From: Hibiscus mutabilis
Taxonomy: Eukaryota > Streptophyta > Magnoliopsida > Malvales > Malvaceae
Direction: 5' to 3'
Length of the DNA stretch: 64,000 nucleotides
Assembly (NCBI GenBank): GCA_019671005.1
Contig: CM033732.1
Coordinates: 7,720,886-7,784,885, forward strand
The stretch's first letter is position 1. Each line of letters opens with the position of its first letter. The position numbers and the translations under genes were made by a program. Below, in pieces: positions 20,937 through 33,169 of this stretch. A model generated the notes under the pieces. The model was given only the letters and a program-made list of their open reading frames with translations, ran no database searches and was not told the origin of the DNA.

Positions 20937-22312
20937 TATAAAAATAAAATTCAATGATGATTTACGTATTTACCTTAAAATAAATTATTAAACCTGGCCT
21001 TTTCACCTCAATATTTAATTTGATACTCTTTTTAATAAAATATATATTTTACGGTTAAAAACACAACCTCAACATTTTCATTTTGTAGGTGTTGAATTAT
21101 TTTAAGCTCTTTTCCATATTCAAAGTTTAATCACCAAACCATTTACCAAAATCGAAACTAGTAATTTCTGAAAATTGAATGTTGAAAGCTATGAGTTTTC
21201 TCTTCCATTGGTTTAGAAATCAAATAATGTTTTCTCTTCCAATGGTATAGAAATAGTGACATTGAAATGTGGTTTGATTTTTGTTTTTAATTAATTTCTT
21301 TTATTCCCTAAAAAATTATAAAATTTTATTTTTTTATATAAACCCTCTTAAATTTTCTGAAACCCCCCAAAATCAAACATTCTCAAATCTTAAATTCTTA
21401 AATCATCCATTGGTTCTATAGTGGCGGCGAACTTGGACTGTCGACCACTTATCACCCTTTTTTGATGATGTAATTGTATCAATCGATCGTCCGTTGCCGT
21501 CCACTAAATTCTTAAAATTTAAAATACATAACCCTAAGTCCAAAATACTTCCAACTGTCGTTTGTTTAGCCGTCAACCATATATTTATAGGCGTCGACAA
21601 ACATACACCGTCGCCTAAACAAAACCGACGGAGGACATAGTCTGAATTTTCTTTTTGAAAGTTGGTCTGAATCTTCGATAGTTTGGAGGGATTTGGGATT
21701 TTTGTTAGAGATTTAGAGTCTTCTTTGAAAATTAAGATTTTAAAGTTTTTTAAATAAAAAAAATTAAAAATAAAATCCTAGCGACGTGTCAAGAATTTAT
21801 TGGAGGACAGATTAATCTTAAAACAGTTGCAAACTAAAATGTTAACCCCGATCTTAGCACCAAATAAGACCTTCCATTGCACCAAGGAGGCAAGGGCAGC
21901 CGTGTTGCATATTCTCGGACACAAAAGCATGGCACCACAGGCGGCTGTTTCATGCTTGTCTTACTCCTGGTCTTAGCAGAGATTTTGGTCGCAGCTTTTA
22001 AGGAATTACTCAGTGAAAAAACAGTCTTTAAACGATGATTTTCGAACTTCAGCATCTGTAATTCCTTACCGTGTTTGAAGTTTGCAGTAATTGTCTTTTC
22101 GGCCAAGAAGAAAAAAAAGACTTTGCAACTCTTTAAATGAGACCTTTGGAGGGAATCTCCAATAAGTAAAAGAATCATACAAAGGTAACCCATTTACAGG
22201 GAATTTCCCTTCCCCTGAAAAGAATCAAGGAACCCCAAAAAACAATAAACCACAGTGTTTGGTATTACAGTTACAAAAGTGGTCTTTGGTGTGCCGAACA
22301 AATTTGTCACCT
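20937..22312. other. Intergenic spacer; 3' flank of the right STELLO gene
   Basis: Mostly AT-rich. A 119-codon minus-strand frame at 21834-22193 has a lysine-rich middle (AEKTITANFKHGKELQ) but no recognised family; it may be a captured gene piece or chance. From about 22181 rightward the sequence matches the 3' flank of the left copy (about 15380 on). Confidence 0.5.
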
Positions 22313-25300
22313 TCAAACTAACTCCATTAGGAGGGGATCACCTTCCGCCATTATTCTGATTAGCTTTATGAATTCCTCTTCACTTGACACCTTCCACGGA
22401 TGAACTGCCGGTGCTTGTGCCGAATAATGCGTTGAAGAAGAATTAGTTGAAGGTAGGTCTTGCTTATACACCATTGTACTAAGCACCGAATCGAAATTCC
22501 GGGGTGAATCCATTGACAGAAAGAACATGGGTACAGCAACCTTTTGATGGATATCTAAATGGCCGACTAGGTTGACGAGATCAACAAAGTCCGCCACAAA
22601 ATGCTGAGGAACGTAGAATATCTCAGAACTGCAAATTATGAGGCTCTGCTCATTCTTCACAACTTCTTTATAGTTTACTTGCAAGTGAGCTGGCATTGTA
22701 CCAACAACTTTGTTTACCATGTCTGCTTGCTTTGAATACCAATCTGAATTTTCTTTGGTTGTCACTATCGACCAAGACATGGATACCTAAATCCCATCAA
22801 ATCATGAAGAAAAATAATGGCAGCGACTCATTAGTTACTCATGATCAACAAGTTCCGTTTCTTAGGAACATAATGCTAAAAATTTTATAACAATTCGAAC
22901 TGTTTCCTTCATTTAAACGGCAAATCTGTTGCAAAACACAAACACTTGCCAGAACAAAATATAATCATTTATAAATGGTTAAAAGAAACAGATAAAAGCC
23001 AATGTTCGAGGGACAAAAATTACTAATAAAAACTAGTTTTAAATATTAAAAGAACATGTCATGAGTAGGCACCAAAGAAAAAAATGCTAACCGAGCAGGT
23101 TTAGGTACCTTATCTGTAATCCATAGCTTAGCTTTGTCTGCCTGTAGTAGATTCCAGTAATTAAGAACGGTATCATCTTCAACGAATAAAAAGCCGTCTG
23201 CACTAGAGAACCGTTCAAATATCTTGGGCAGCTGTCTGTAAAATATGTTATGAGATAATTAGTAAACATGACGGACGCCTGGTAAAACAGGCATGACTTC
23301 ACTTAAGAGCTATGTTTCCATCATTATGAACTATTAACTGACCATTTAACAACAATTGCTGCCTTTAGGAAGACTTAGTTCAGAAGAAAGGAACACGCCA
23401 ACAACCTAATTGACTTAGTACCAAACCTAATTACATGTCAAAATAATAATATAAGAAAAGACAATTATGGTCTAATTTATATTAGAAAAATTCATTTGCA
23501 GTATAAGATAACTCCTTCAAGGACATGATTAATTAGTTACACAATTAATTTATTCTGGAAATAATATGGATGAGCACAATTTCCCCCCTCTTAGGTTGTT
23601 CATAGGAGGGAGAATTAAACAGCCATAAAGAAAATTCTTAAATCAAAAACTAATCATGAATCTATGGCTTTTGATTGAAAGAGAGTTTTCCCCTCAATCC
23701 TTCCTACAAGGAAAAAACCTCACTGAAGCGAGAAGTGAGAGCCTAGTTATGATGTAGCAACAAAAAGCAGAGATACTAAAAAAGAGACTGGCTTGACAAG
23801 AAAGGAACAGGCTGCGGAGGATTATGAATGAAGTCGGAAAAGAGAACAATCTTTGAGATTTTAAAATACCTAATTTTACTATCTAGAACCGCAAACCAAA
23901 AGGTTGCAAAACCCAGTTTCAAACACTATACTCTATCCACTTTATGCAAGGAATCACTAAAATACAATTTTTGGTGCTCAAGACTAACAAAAGCCCTTTG
24001 TAAAAATAACCAAGTCAAATACAGCTCACTAAATATATCTAGTATAGTTCGACTTAATAGCTTGATTTAATGGTTGTACAAAAGAAGAAGCCAAGCCTGG
24101 ATATTAGAACCGCTAATCAAACTGGGGTAGCCCCAACTGGAGAAAAATTCTAACACTAGAAACATTCCAAACACCTATAACCTATGTGTAAATGATTCAT
24201 CATGAAGTTCTTGTGAAGGTATATGAGCATCATACTTCCCCCCAACTAATGTTTAAAATTTGTGTTACTTTCAATAGTTCATTCATTTTTCCACTTGCGA
24301 GTTCAAAATTTCAAATAAAATGTTAACAAGTTGCTTTACACAATCCGCAACCTAATGTACTACACTCAGCTATTTACTAGTTATTAATTTCAGTAACTCA
24401 AATTTTATAAAATAATTTAAAGCATCGAGATTAACATAAAATCAAAGGTTAAAATCATGACTGCCTGGCTAAGGATGAAAAAGAAACCAGGCATATCTGC
24501 ACTCTAATGTCCCGAAGGAAAAGCTAGCTAGTAAACCAGAATGTCACTTTATTCTCCCAAGAAAAACTCAAAAGAGAAGAAAGTAAAAGAATTCACAGTA
24601 GACAAATAAACTGGTAAACTAAAAGCATAATGTCTTAAGGAAATGATTCTTCAGGAAACTTACTTGTAAAGGTGATCTAATTGACCTTCTTCAACAGCAA
24701 GATCTGAATTCTTCTTTGCAGACAAAATAACCACAGTTCTAAATATCCGCCCATAAAGCAATCTCCACTCCAAGGCAGTACGTTCCACAGGACCATTGCA
24801 GAACATGATAAGCACAACATTTCCGAAATTCTTCCTCCAAAGGATCAAATTCCCTATCTCAGAACTAACCGTCCCTGTTTCTTCCACTGCTAGATGGACA
24901 GATGGCAGTCTCTGAGGGATAAATTCTTTACGATCCCCGTGACCAATAGTTGCCCGTGGTCGGTCCAATTCTAATGTCATCAACCTTGGCTGCTGATAAC
25001 CTACAGCAAGCAAGTCTTGAAGCCAAGCAGCAGTAAACTTGAGGTCCTGCTCGGTCCAAAACCCTTCCTCTGCCATAGCATAACTCAATTCCAATATCTT
25101 CTCAAACAGCCTATGCTTATTTGATCTCCAAGACACCAGGAATTTGATCAAACGGCCTACATTCAGATGAAGATCCTTCTCATCTGAAAAGGGATATGCC
25201 TCGATTCTGTCATACCGATGAACCGTAGGTGGATACACAGCTACATAACCACCAATCTCCCACAAAAGCCTCTGCCCCCAATAACCCCTCAATACATCTG

Positions 25301-26363
25301 AAGCCATTGTGCTAACAGAAACAGGGAGCATCAAGGCCCAAAATGCTGATGAATGGTAAATCGTATTAAACGAATTCAACGGCACCATCATACCTTGTGG
25401 CAGTGCCACTTTGGGTGCATGCCCATCAAACCTAATATCAAAGGCTTCCAAACCCAACTTCCTAGTAAAATAAAACACCGAATCAACATCCGGTAACCCA
25501 TTTGAAATCCCTTGCTGTATAAACTGCTTCCCCCCAAAAACCTCAGTGTAAAACTCCTCGTGTCCAATTTCACCTACATTCTCCAATGGTAATCCCCTAG
25601 GCCAAACCGACCGCTGCCCGAAATGAATATAAGGGTTGACTATTGTCCTATTAGGATTGTCATGACTATACTGCAATACAGTTTCTTGCCTAGCTCCTTC
25701 CCCCACTAATTCTACATCAAAATGTTTCCCTAAATCGTTATCAATTACTTCACCCCGATCATCAGCATCAAAGATCTTTTTAGCACCATGTTGAATCGCA
25801 AACAAATAACCAACACTCTTTCTAACATAAGAATCATAAGGCAAATGATCCACAACACGGAAACCCAAACCAGCTTGCATATCCAAGGATAAAAAAATCG
25901 CACCTTTTAAGCTCCAGTCTCTGGGAGTCCTCGAGTTCCCAATTGCCAAAACCTGCCACCCTTTAATCTTCACCATCTTTTGCAACGCATCGGACGGGTA
26001 ACTCGAAACGGAGACAATTATCCACTGCTCCGATCTGAAATTAGCGTACGGTGAAGTCCTGTCAGCAATGGGTTTGACTGAATTCCAGTTGATTTGAGGG
26101 AGAGATATAGAATCCATGGCTCGTTGGGTCTGGGATTGAAGGCATATCAAGGAAGCCGTGTCGGTGGAACTGTAGAGGAAGAAAACGGCGGCCACAGTGG
26201 CGACTAGGACAAAGATTGCCATGATTCTGTATAAATTCTCGGAAACCCATGTGGAGAAATCGAGGCTTTTGGAGTCGGCGAACCTGTTGGGTTGAAGCGT
26301 AGGGAGGGTTCTGATCCGGGGAGGCTTAGAGGATTTGGGAACTGCACTGTCTTGGACCAACAT
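22313..26363 (-). CDS. STL: STELLO-type Golgi glycosyltransferase (cellulose synthase complex assembly)
   Basis: Three coding exons: 24664-26363, 23109-23235 and 22313-22786, with introns at phases 2 and 0 and consensus GT-AG ends (GTAAGT, GTACCT). The product is 766 aa, close to Arabidopsis STELLO1/2. It starts MLVQDSAVPKSSKPPRIRTL, has a cytosolic tail of about 44 residues (LDFSTWVSENLYRI), then one membrane anchor at about 48-65 (AIFVLVATVAAVFFLY), and a luminal DUF288/GT-like domain. FDADDRGEVID (about 195) and VEDDTVLNYW (exon 2) are candidate metal/donor-binding acidic motifs. The C-terminus is MAEGDPLLMELV. Known role of the family: Golgi partners of CESA proteins that control cellulose synthase complex assembly. 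The whole frame is intact, so this is the presumptive functional copy of the tandem pair. Confidence 0.95.
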
Positions 26364-26850
26364 TTGAGCTTTTGCTTATAGAATTTAGAAAGCTAAAATC
26401 TGGGCAGATCTTCAGTTATGATCCTCAGCTTCACGCATTAGCTTCAGTGTATGCTTTGGGTCTATGTTGAGTAAAAGAGTAAAAGGAACAGAATTGATAG
26501 ACAAACTTTCTTGTGGTTGCCGACAAGTAGAAGTGAAGGGAAGAGAGGTGGTGGGTTTGGGCAGGCTAAGGCTTTAATGTGAAATTTTATGTAAAGCAAC
26601 TGGTAGTAGTTTGGTCTGTGGTGGGTCGTTGTCGTGTCGTCTTCTGGAAAAACAAATACTTTCTATTTTCTAAGTAAGCAGTCGGTAGAGAATGAACTGT
26701 TTTATGGGGAAAATTCCAAATATGCTGTCGGCAGAGAATTTAGAAGCTGTTAATCGGCATTTGCTTTAAAACAGTGACTGCTTTCGAGTTTGACAGAGGC
26801 TCTTTCTTAACCCAATGAATGGATCTCAATCAGCCTTGCATATTTATTTA
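26364..26850 (-). promoter_or_regulatory. 5' flank of the right STELLO gene
   Basis: Lies upstream of the ATG at 26363, up to a MITE that begins 488 bases away. It should hold the 5' UTR and core promoter. Only the first 100 bases or so are shared with the left copy. No specific promoter element can be called with confidence. Confidence 0.4.
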
Positions 26851-27328
26851 GGGATAATTACATATTTGGTACCTCATCTTTTTCCTTATTTCTGTTTTGG
26901 TACCTTACCTATTTTTTCTGGCAAAATAGTATTTAACCTTATGTTTTATTTTTATTTTGGTACCTTACTGTTAAAAAATTAACGACATGCTGACTAAGAG
27001 AGAGAAAATCATACATGACAGACTGTCACGTCTTTTTTTCTCTCATAATCAGCATGCCACGTAGACTAAAATCATAAAAAATCACACGTGGCATGCTGAT
27101 TATGAGAGAGAAAATGATGTGGCAGCCTGTCACGTGTGATTTTCTCTCTTAATATCAATATGCCACGCGTGATTTTTTATGATTTTAGTCGGCATATTAT
27201 TTTTTTTTACTGTAGAGTACCAAAACAGAAACAAAACGTAATATTAGATACCATTTTATTAAAAAAATTAGTAGGGTGTCAAAAGATAAACACATGCAAA
27301 GTTATGGTACCAAATAGGTAGTTTTCCC
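26851..27328. mobile_element. Mutator-like MITE upstream of STELLO (family E)
   Basis: Ends GGGATAATTACATATTTGGT and, reversed, GGGAAAACTACCTATTTGGT are imperfect TIRs. The flanks are ATTTATTTA at 26842-26850 and 27329-27337, a perfect 9-bp duplication as made by Mutator-like transposases. The interior holds inverted GCATGCTGATTATGAGAGAG / CTCTCATAATCAGCATGCC segments around GCCACGTG motifs, so the whole element can fold. Confidence 0.88.
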
Positions 27329-27337
27329 ATTTATTTA

Positions 27338-27861
27338 TTGAGTGGGCTCTTCAGCTGTGATATCTGCTGCAAAGCAAGAATTCCAAAAACGCTTTTCTAC
27401 CAAGAATTTACTCACAGAATTCAATATGATTTATTAAAATATTTTAAATTTTATTACAAAATAAATATTGAGCCGTTAAATATAATTAACAATTAAATGG
27501 TAGGTTGACCGAATATATCTATATTATTAGAATAATATAATTGTTATAAAATAATTATGTAATTTTGTAAATATTATAAAATAATTATTGAACTATTTAA
27601 TTGTTATAAATACTTATTAAAATATTTAATTGTTACAAAATAATTATTGAGATATTAAATTGTTATAGAATGATTTATTATTGCAAGATATATTGCAAGT
27701 CTTTTTGCAGTTGATTTTAAGAAATTTTGTTTTCAAAAACATTACAAATGAAGGAATGAAAATATTTTTTGTTCCTCTCCTAATTCAATTTGCTTTGTTC
27801 ACAATATCATAATTTAAACTTAAGCTCCTAATTTAACTTAAAAAATTTAACGTTAATAATC
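27338..27861. repeat. AT-rich degenerate tandem repeat
   Basis: About 27530-27670 holds diverged units of roughly 33-36 bases built on AATTGTTATAAAATAATTATTGA. No gene seen in the rest. Confidence 0.5.
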
Positions 27862-29322
27862 TGTTAACAGGGGATTAGTTCAGTTGTAAATAGCAGTTAA
27901 AAAATTAGTTAGAGGAGGTTAGTTTGTTAACTTGTATTATCCTTATTTCCTGGTTTATTTGAGGAGATTTACATGACTTTGCTTGAGCGATTTTGCAGTG
28001 TAGGCTACAAAATCTCTCTATGGCTTGAATCAAGCTTCTCGGCAGTAGAATATCAAATTGATAGAGACTTCGTTGGCAACAGGATATCATCAGAGTAAAT
28101 ACGACAATTCACTGTTCACTAAACAGCATGGGAGTAAGATAGTCATTATTTTAATCTATGTTGATGATCTTCTTTTAACCGGAAGTATTGATTCAGGAGC
28201 TGAAGAAGACTTTGAATATGAACTTTAAGATGAAAGATCCTGGTGAGTTAAAGTACTTGTTGGGTTTAGAAGTTTTAAGATCAAAGGATGGGATAGTGTT
28301 GAATCAACGCAAATATGGCCTGAAATTAATAAAAGATACAAGGATAGAGGGAGCAAAACCAACTCTTACTCTACTAGAGCAAAATAGAAAGTTTACTACA
28401 TTAGAGTATGATGGAGGTGAAGACAGGAAAGATGAATTGTTGCATGACAAGTCTGTCTTTCAGAGACTCATAGGAAAGTTAATCTACTTGACACATACAA
28501 GGCTTGGCATCACCTTTGCAGTACACACATTAAATCAGTTTATGCAATAACCCAAGAAGTCACACATGGATGCAGCTATAAGAATTGTAAGGTACATAGA
28601 GAAGAATACTGGACAAGAGTTCTACAAGTGAGTGCAAGTTGTTGGCCCACTGTGATTCAGACTGGCCATCATGTTCAGTAACAAGAAGATTTGTGACAGA
28701 CTTCTGCATCAAGTTGGGGGATTCGTTAATTTTCTGGAAGTGAAAAAATAAAATACAGTGGCACGTTCTTCAGCAGAAACAGAGTATAGAAGCATGGCAG
28801 TAACAACGGCTGATATAGTTTGGTTGAAGGGATTGCTGTCTGAATTGGGATTTAAAGAAAAGAATTCTGCAGAATTGATATGTGACAGTGAAGTAGCCTT
28901 TCAAATAGCAGCAAATCCAGTTTTTCAAGAAATAACCAATTATATTGAGATAGACTTCCATTTTATTAGAAAAAAGATTCAAGAAGGGGTCATTGAAGCT
29001 AAGCATGTGAGATCAGAAGAACAAATAGATAACATAATGACCCAAGGCACTTGAAGTTCAACAACATGAATATCTCGTCTCCAAATTGAGGTTTAAATAT
29101 GTGTTTAAACCTCCAACTTGAGGGGGAGTGTTAACAGGGGATTAATTCAGTTGTAAATAGCAGTTAAGAAATTAGTTAGTTGAGGTTAGTTTGTTAGCTT
29201 GTAGTTGAGCTGTTAGCCTGACGATGTATATATATGACATTGTATTCAACTTTTAATGACAGTACAGATGTTGGAAATCCTTTCATCTACGAATCTTCTT
29301 ATATTCCTACTCGTTTCTGTCA
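27862..29322 (+). mobile_element. Ty1/copia element with internal deletion
   Basis: A piece of 5' LTR (27862-27937, starts TGTTAACAGGGGATTAGTTC) is fused directly to the middle of a copia RT. The RT and RNase H follow, then a polypurine tract (TTGAGGGGGAG, ending 29128) and a 3' LTR starting TGTTAACAGGGGATTAATTC at 29129. The gag, protease, integrase and early RT are missing. The right end near 29322 (TTCTGTCA) is uncertain, and no 5-bp duplication could be confirmed. Confidence 0.85.
27955..29054 (+). pseudogene. Broken copia pol: reverse transcriptase and RNase H
   Basis: RT residues SLYGLNQAS, then YDNSLFTKQ and the catalytic IYVDDLLLTGS (about 28150-28185) are followed by MKDPGELKYLLGLEV (28225 on) and RLIGKLIYLTHTR. 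The RNase H part at 28758-29054 has ARSSAETEYRSMA and IAANPVFQE...HIEIDFHF-like IEIDFHFIRKKI. Frameshifts lie near 28185 and 28550-28760. Confidence 0.88.
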
Positions 29323-29443
29323 TGTAGATATTTCATTTTTATAATTTATTTATTAATATAATTTTAATATGTAATCTTTCATATATATATATATATAATA
29401 TACTAGAAAGTATGCATGACACATGATTTTAGTATGTATTTAT

Positions 29444-30650
29444 TGTAACCCATTTTTTTCTTGGCCAAACTTAAAATAAGTCCAATATCCATACCCATTA
29501 TATCCAATTAAAAAACCTTTATTCCAGTCCATTACAACAGCCAAACCGCTCAAGTCGCCACATTTGCAGACTCGAAAAGCAGAAAAGAAGACATTATTGC
29601 CCGGAAATTTTCTATATGTAAAATCAATTTAAAAGACCGTGTATTCATTTTTAAGTATTTAATACCCCAAAATTTATTGTATAGGAGAGCTTTTCGAATG
29701 AAATATATAAAAAAAGGTAAAAAGTAAAAAAAAAACAAAATTCACGTGGCTCAAATTGAGCCACATCTCCCCCACCACCACCTTTTGGCTATAAATAGCC
29801 GTGGGGTGGGAGATACAAATGGCCGAGCAAGCCTTTGCTTGCACAAGGAGAGCAGTGCTCTCGGGGAAAAAATTCCCTCGCGGTGGTTTGGCCAACCACC
29901 TGATCCGAGGTCCTTGTATGGCCCGATCGAGTTAATTTTTAGGCCATAATAAGATGGCATTGAGATTTTGGTGGGGTCGGTCAAAGTTTTTTATTCGAGC
30001 TCTTACTGAGGTAAAATTTGATCCTTATCTTTGTATTTATTTTTAATATATAGTTTTGGTGATTATGTTTTTTAATATTGGCATGTTTTTTAAATATGTT
30101 TCGTATATTATGTTAGATCTATTTTTTTAGAGTCTCGGTATTTGATTAGGAGTGACGTTCTGGGTCTCCAGGTGTAATTTCTTTTGGTATCATAGACCGT
30201 GACTTTTTTATGCAGATTAATTCTATGTCCATGCATTTATTATGTCATATATAGTGTTAGGCCTATTGTTCCGATATTTCTATTGGGAGTATCATCCTAG
30301 TCTCCAGGTGTCATCTCTTTTGAATGTCGTAAACATCAAGACAAATTTTGAATTGTCACGCGTACATGCGTTTTGGGAATTAAATTATTAAATTAAATCA
30401 AATTTTTATTTTCCTTAATAAAAATAATGTGAACCCTTATGTACCAAGTTTGGGCTTGGTGGGGGTGCTAATCCTTCCCCATTCATAACCAACTCCCAAA
30501 CCCATATCTGGTTGACTTTTCTGGTGTCCGGTCTACCTTATCCAAGTGATCGGTGGCGACTCCATTTAACCATTTTTTATTATTTAAAACACGAAACCCC
30601 ACTCCAAAGAATGGATTTCCAGGAAAGCCTGGACAAAAAAGGTCGCTACA
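29444..30650 (+). repeat. 5' LTR of the Tat/Ogre-like element
   Basis: 1207 bases. A TATA-like CTATAAATAG lies at about 29790, followed by the transcribed-region-like CTTTGCTTGCACAAGGAG. The LTR ends GGTCGCTACA, directly followed by GCA and the primer-binding site. Confidence 0.88.
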
Positions 30651-30653
30651 GCA

Positions 30654-30668
30654 TGGCGACTCTGCTGG
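30654..30668 (+). other. Primer-binding site (tRNA-Arg type)
   Basis: TGGCGACTCTGCTGG, three bases after the 5' LTR. Complementarity to tRNA-Arg is known for Ogre/Tat elements; the tRNA identity is recalled, not computed. Confidence 0.7.
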
Positions 30669-31849
30669 AATATTTTTTGTTTAAAAAAAAAGAGTTCGGC
30701 CTTATTCAGGGTTCGCATTGTAATTATTAAGGAAATGTAAGTTTGATTTAATTTAATTTTTAATTTTTGTTTGATATAAACTGTCATCATACGTTAGTGT
30801 TAGAACCCTTAAGTGGGAGGGAGTACTTCGCTTCGTGGGGTTTTCACCTTCGTATAGTGTTGTATCTCGCTTCCGAAGTACTGGTCCTTATATTTCGTAG
30901 GGTTTTCATACTCGTATGGTATAAGGGTCATATTCCCCCGAATCGATGTCTTCGCGACAGTTCGGGTACCCTTACTCTAGAACTGAATTGCATATAATGA
31001 ACCGTAGTGTCCACCCTTTAACCACGTCGTTACTCTGCCCATTTAGGAATAACCTTTTTTAAGTTTTGATTTTTTTATTATTTATATTCTTTGTATATTT
31101 TAACTGCTTATTTTCTTTATTTTTTATAATTTAATTCATTTTATTATTCAATTATTCTATTACACTAACTCATTATCTATGCTGTTTTTTTCTGCATGCG
31201 CATTGCATATCATATCATACCATAAGTGTTGATTTGAGAATAATCTAATTTAGAGGGTGTACCCAGATAGGAGAGAAGTCTGTGATACAAGAGCGATAAT
31301 GCAAACAGTATAGGGTTAATGAAGACCAACGAAAAAGATGACTCGACTGCGAGATGCGAAGCGAACAAAGAGACGATGCAGCTTAAGCACGCTATTCGAC
31401 ACCTGACTTATTTGCATCCAGGTCTACCAAAGAAGAGACCTTTGCTTACATTCTCCATGCATAGGCTAGCCATTTGTCAAAAAAACTGAAGTCTGTAGAT
31501 TACGCTACCATAAGACTTTTGGACAGTGGAAGAAGAAAATGATGAAACTGTCCATCAAACTGAGGACGATGCTAAGACATATAGTGCGAGTCGTACTTTA
31601 CCAAATCAAGATATCAAGACAAGAAGTTACCCATTATCTGTAATTCAATTCAGCTTCTTGTCAGACATCTTCTCCTAGCGGAAGCCTTTCTAAGGACTAC
31701 TTGCGAATCAACACTTCATCTACGTTCGTTTTAACATGACATTTAAATATTTAGTTGTACATTATAATTTGAATGCATTATTAAATATAATTGGGTTAAT
31801 TGTGTAAATATCATAAGGGGAAATTTAAACTCAAATTACTATCATTCCA

Positions 31850-32290
31850 CATCGATATGGTACTCGCTTGCAATAAAAGAAAATGGAAAACTGAGTGACT
31901 GAACTAGAACAGGGCCAAAAGAACTTGGAAAATCGTTGGATAGGGCTGAACAAAACATCAGCGAACAGATCGCCCAGTCACAAGCTATAATTCTGGCCCA
32001 TATATAAGCTTTGCTCAGAAAGGATAAAGATGATACAATAGAAGAGCCAGAAGGTACTGCATCTCACATCATAATTCAATCGGATACGCCGATCCCCAAA
32101 AAGAAGAGCGCACGTTAACACCACTGGGGTATCCGCCAATCATCAGGAATAAGGGACCACCAAGCAACCGATTAATCTGGAAACAACCTATGAGGAAGAA
32201 GTACCGGACCTCGACTTGGTAGAAAAGATCAAAGCCATTTTGGCAAGACCTACAAAAAATTTGGCGCAACATGCTTAAACACTGCCAAGT
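31850..32290 (+). pseudogene. Tat-type gag remnant
   Basis: With frameshifts and stops ignored, the plus strand gives a glutamine/leucine-rich coil (LDRAEQNISEQIAQSQAII) and then LVEKIKAILARPTKNLAQ-like sequence. This resembles N-terminal gag of Tat/Ogre elements in composition and position. No domain of pol is found downstream. Confidence 0.45.
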
Positions 32291-32915
32291 TTAAGATAAT
32301 GGATAATTCAAATATCCATTAAAAATTCAGTTTTGCGAATGGTCGAAGGAAAATAAATCCTTTGAGAAAACCCAATATTATGATTGGTACAAACTGATTG
32401 TACCCAGGAGAATGGTACAACTAGCCCGGATCAAACTGTTACCGGTAAAGGTAACTCAAAACCGCTTGATCCCTATGCATTTGGGAAAAATGCAAAAGAA
32501 ATCTAATGGCAGAATCAAATGTTTAAAACCTTCATTCAACCTCTCTTTGTTAGTGTTGTAGCTGGATCAAATATCGAAATCTTTATCTTTCAATCATGTC
32601 TCTTTGTTAATATAGCGGCTGAATTAGAGCCATTTTGACAAGTCTAATAGAAATATTGGCACAATGTGCTTAAACACGGTAAACTTTAAGACAATAGAAA
32701 ATTCAAATGTCCATCGAAAATCTATTTTTACGAATGGTCGAAGGAAAATAAATCATTTGAGAAAATCTAAAGTCATGATTGATATAAACTGATTGTACCT
32801 AGGGGAATGATACAACTAGCCCAGAGCAAATAGCTACCGGTAAAGGCAACTCAAAATCGTTGATCTCTGTGCATTTGGGAAAACTATAAAATAAATCAAA
32901 CCGAAGAATCAAATG
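32247..32915 (+). repeat. About 393-bp tandem duplication in the element interior
   Basis: The segment with GCGAATGGTCGAAGGAAAAT (32334) recurs about 393 bases later as ACGAATGGTCGAAGGAAAAT (about 32733), together with shared flanks TGCTTAAACAC and CTACCGGTAAAGG. The copies have diverged by many substitutions. Confidence 0.8.
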
Positions 32916-33169
32916 TTCAAACCTTCAATAGACTTTGCCTTTGCGTCAATGTTGCAGCTAAGTCAATCTTTCTCCAAATTTTGCTTACAAGAATAGCAAA
33001 GAAGATCAAGTGAAGCCCAAGGAATAAATGGTGGTCAGAGCAAGAACCCTTACCCCAGACCAGACCATTTTGCTTTAAAAGGTATTGTTTTATGCCCAAG
33101 ACGATCAGAATCGGGGCATCATTTTAAATATTTTTTTATCTATCACTAGTATTGGCACTACTCAAGAAC

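Noticed and set aside
21834..22193. 119-codon minus-strand frame as a real gene
   Set aside because: No recognised domain or splice context; kept only as a remark.
29746..29949. Small frames over the LTR TATA and leader region
   Set aside because: They lie in LTR sequence on both strands and are not kept the same in the second LTR.
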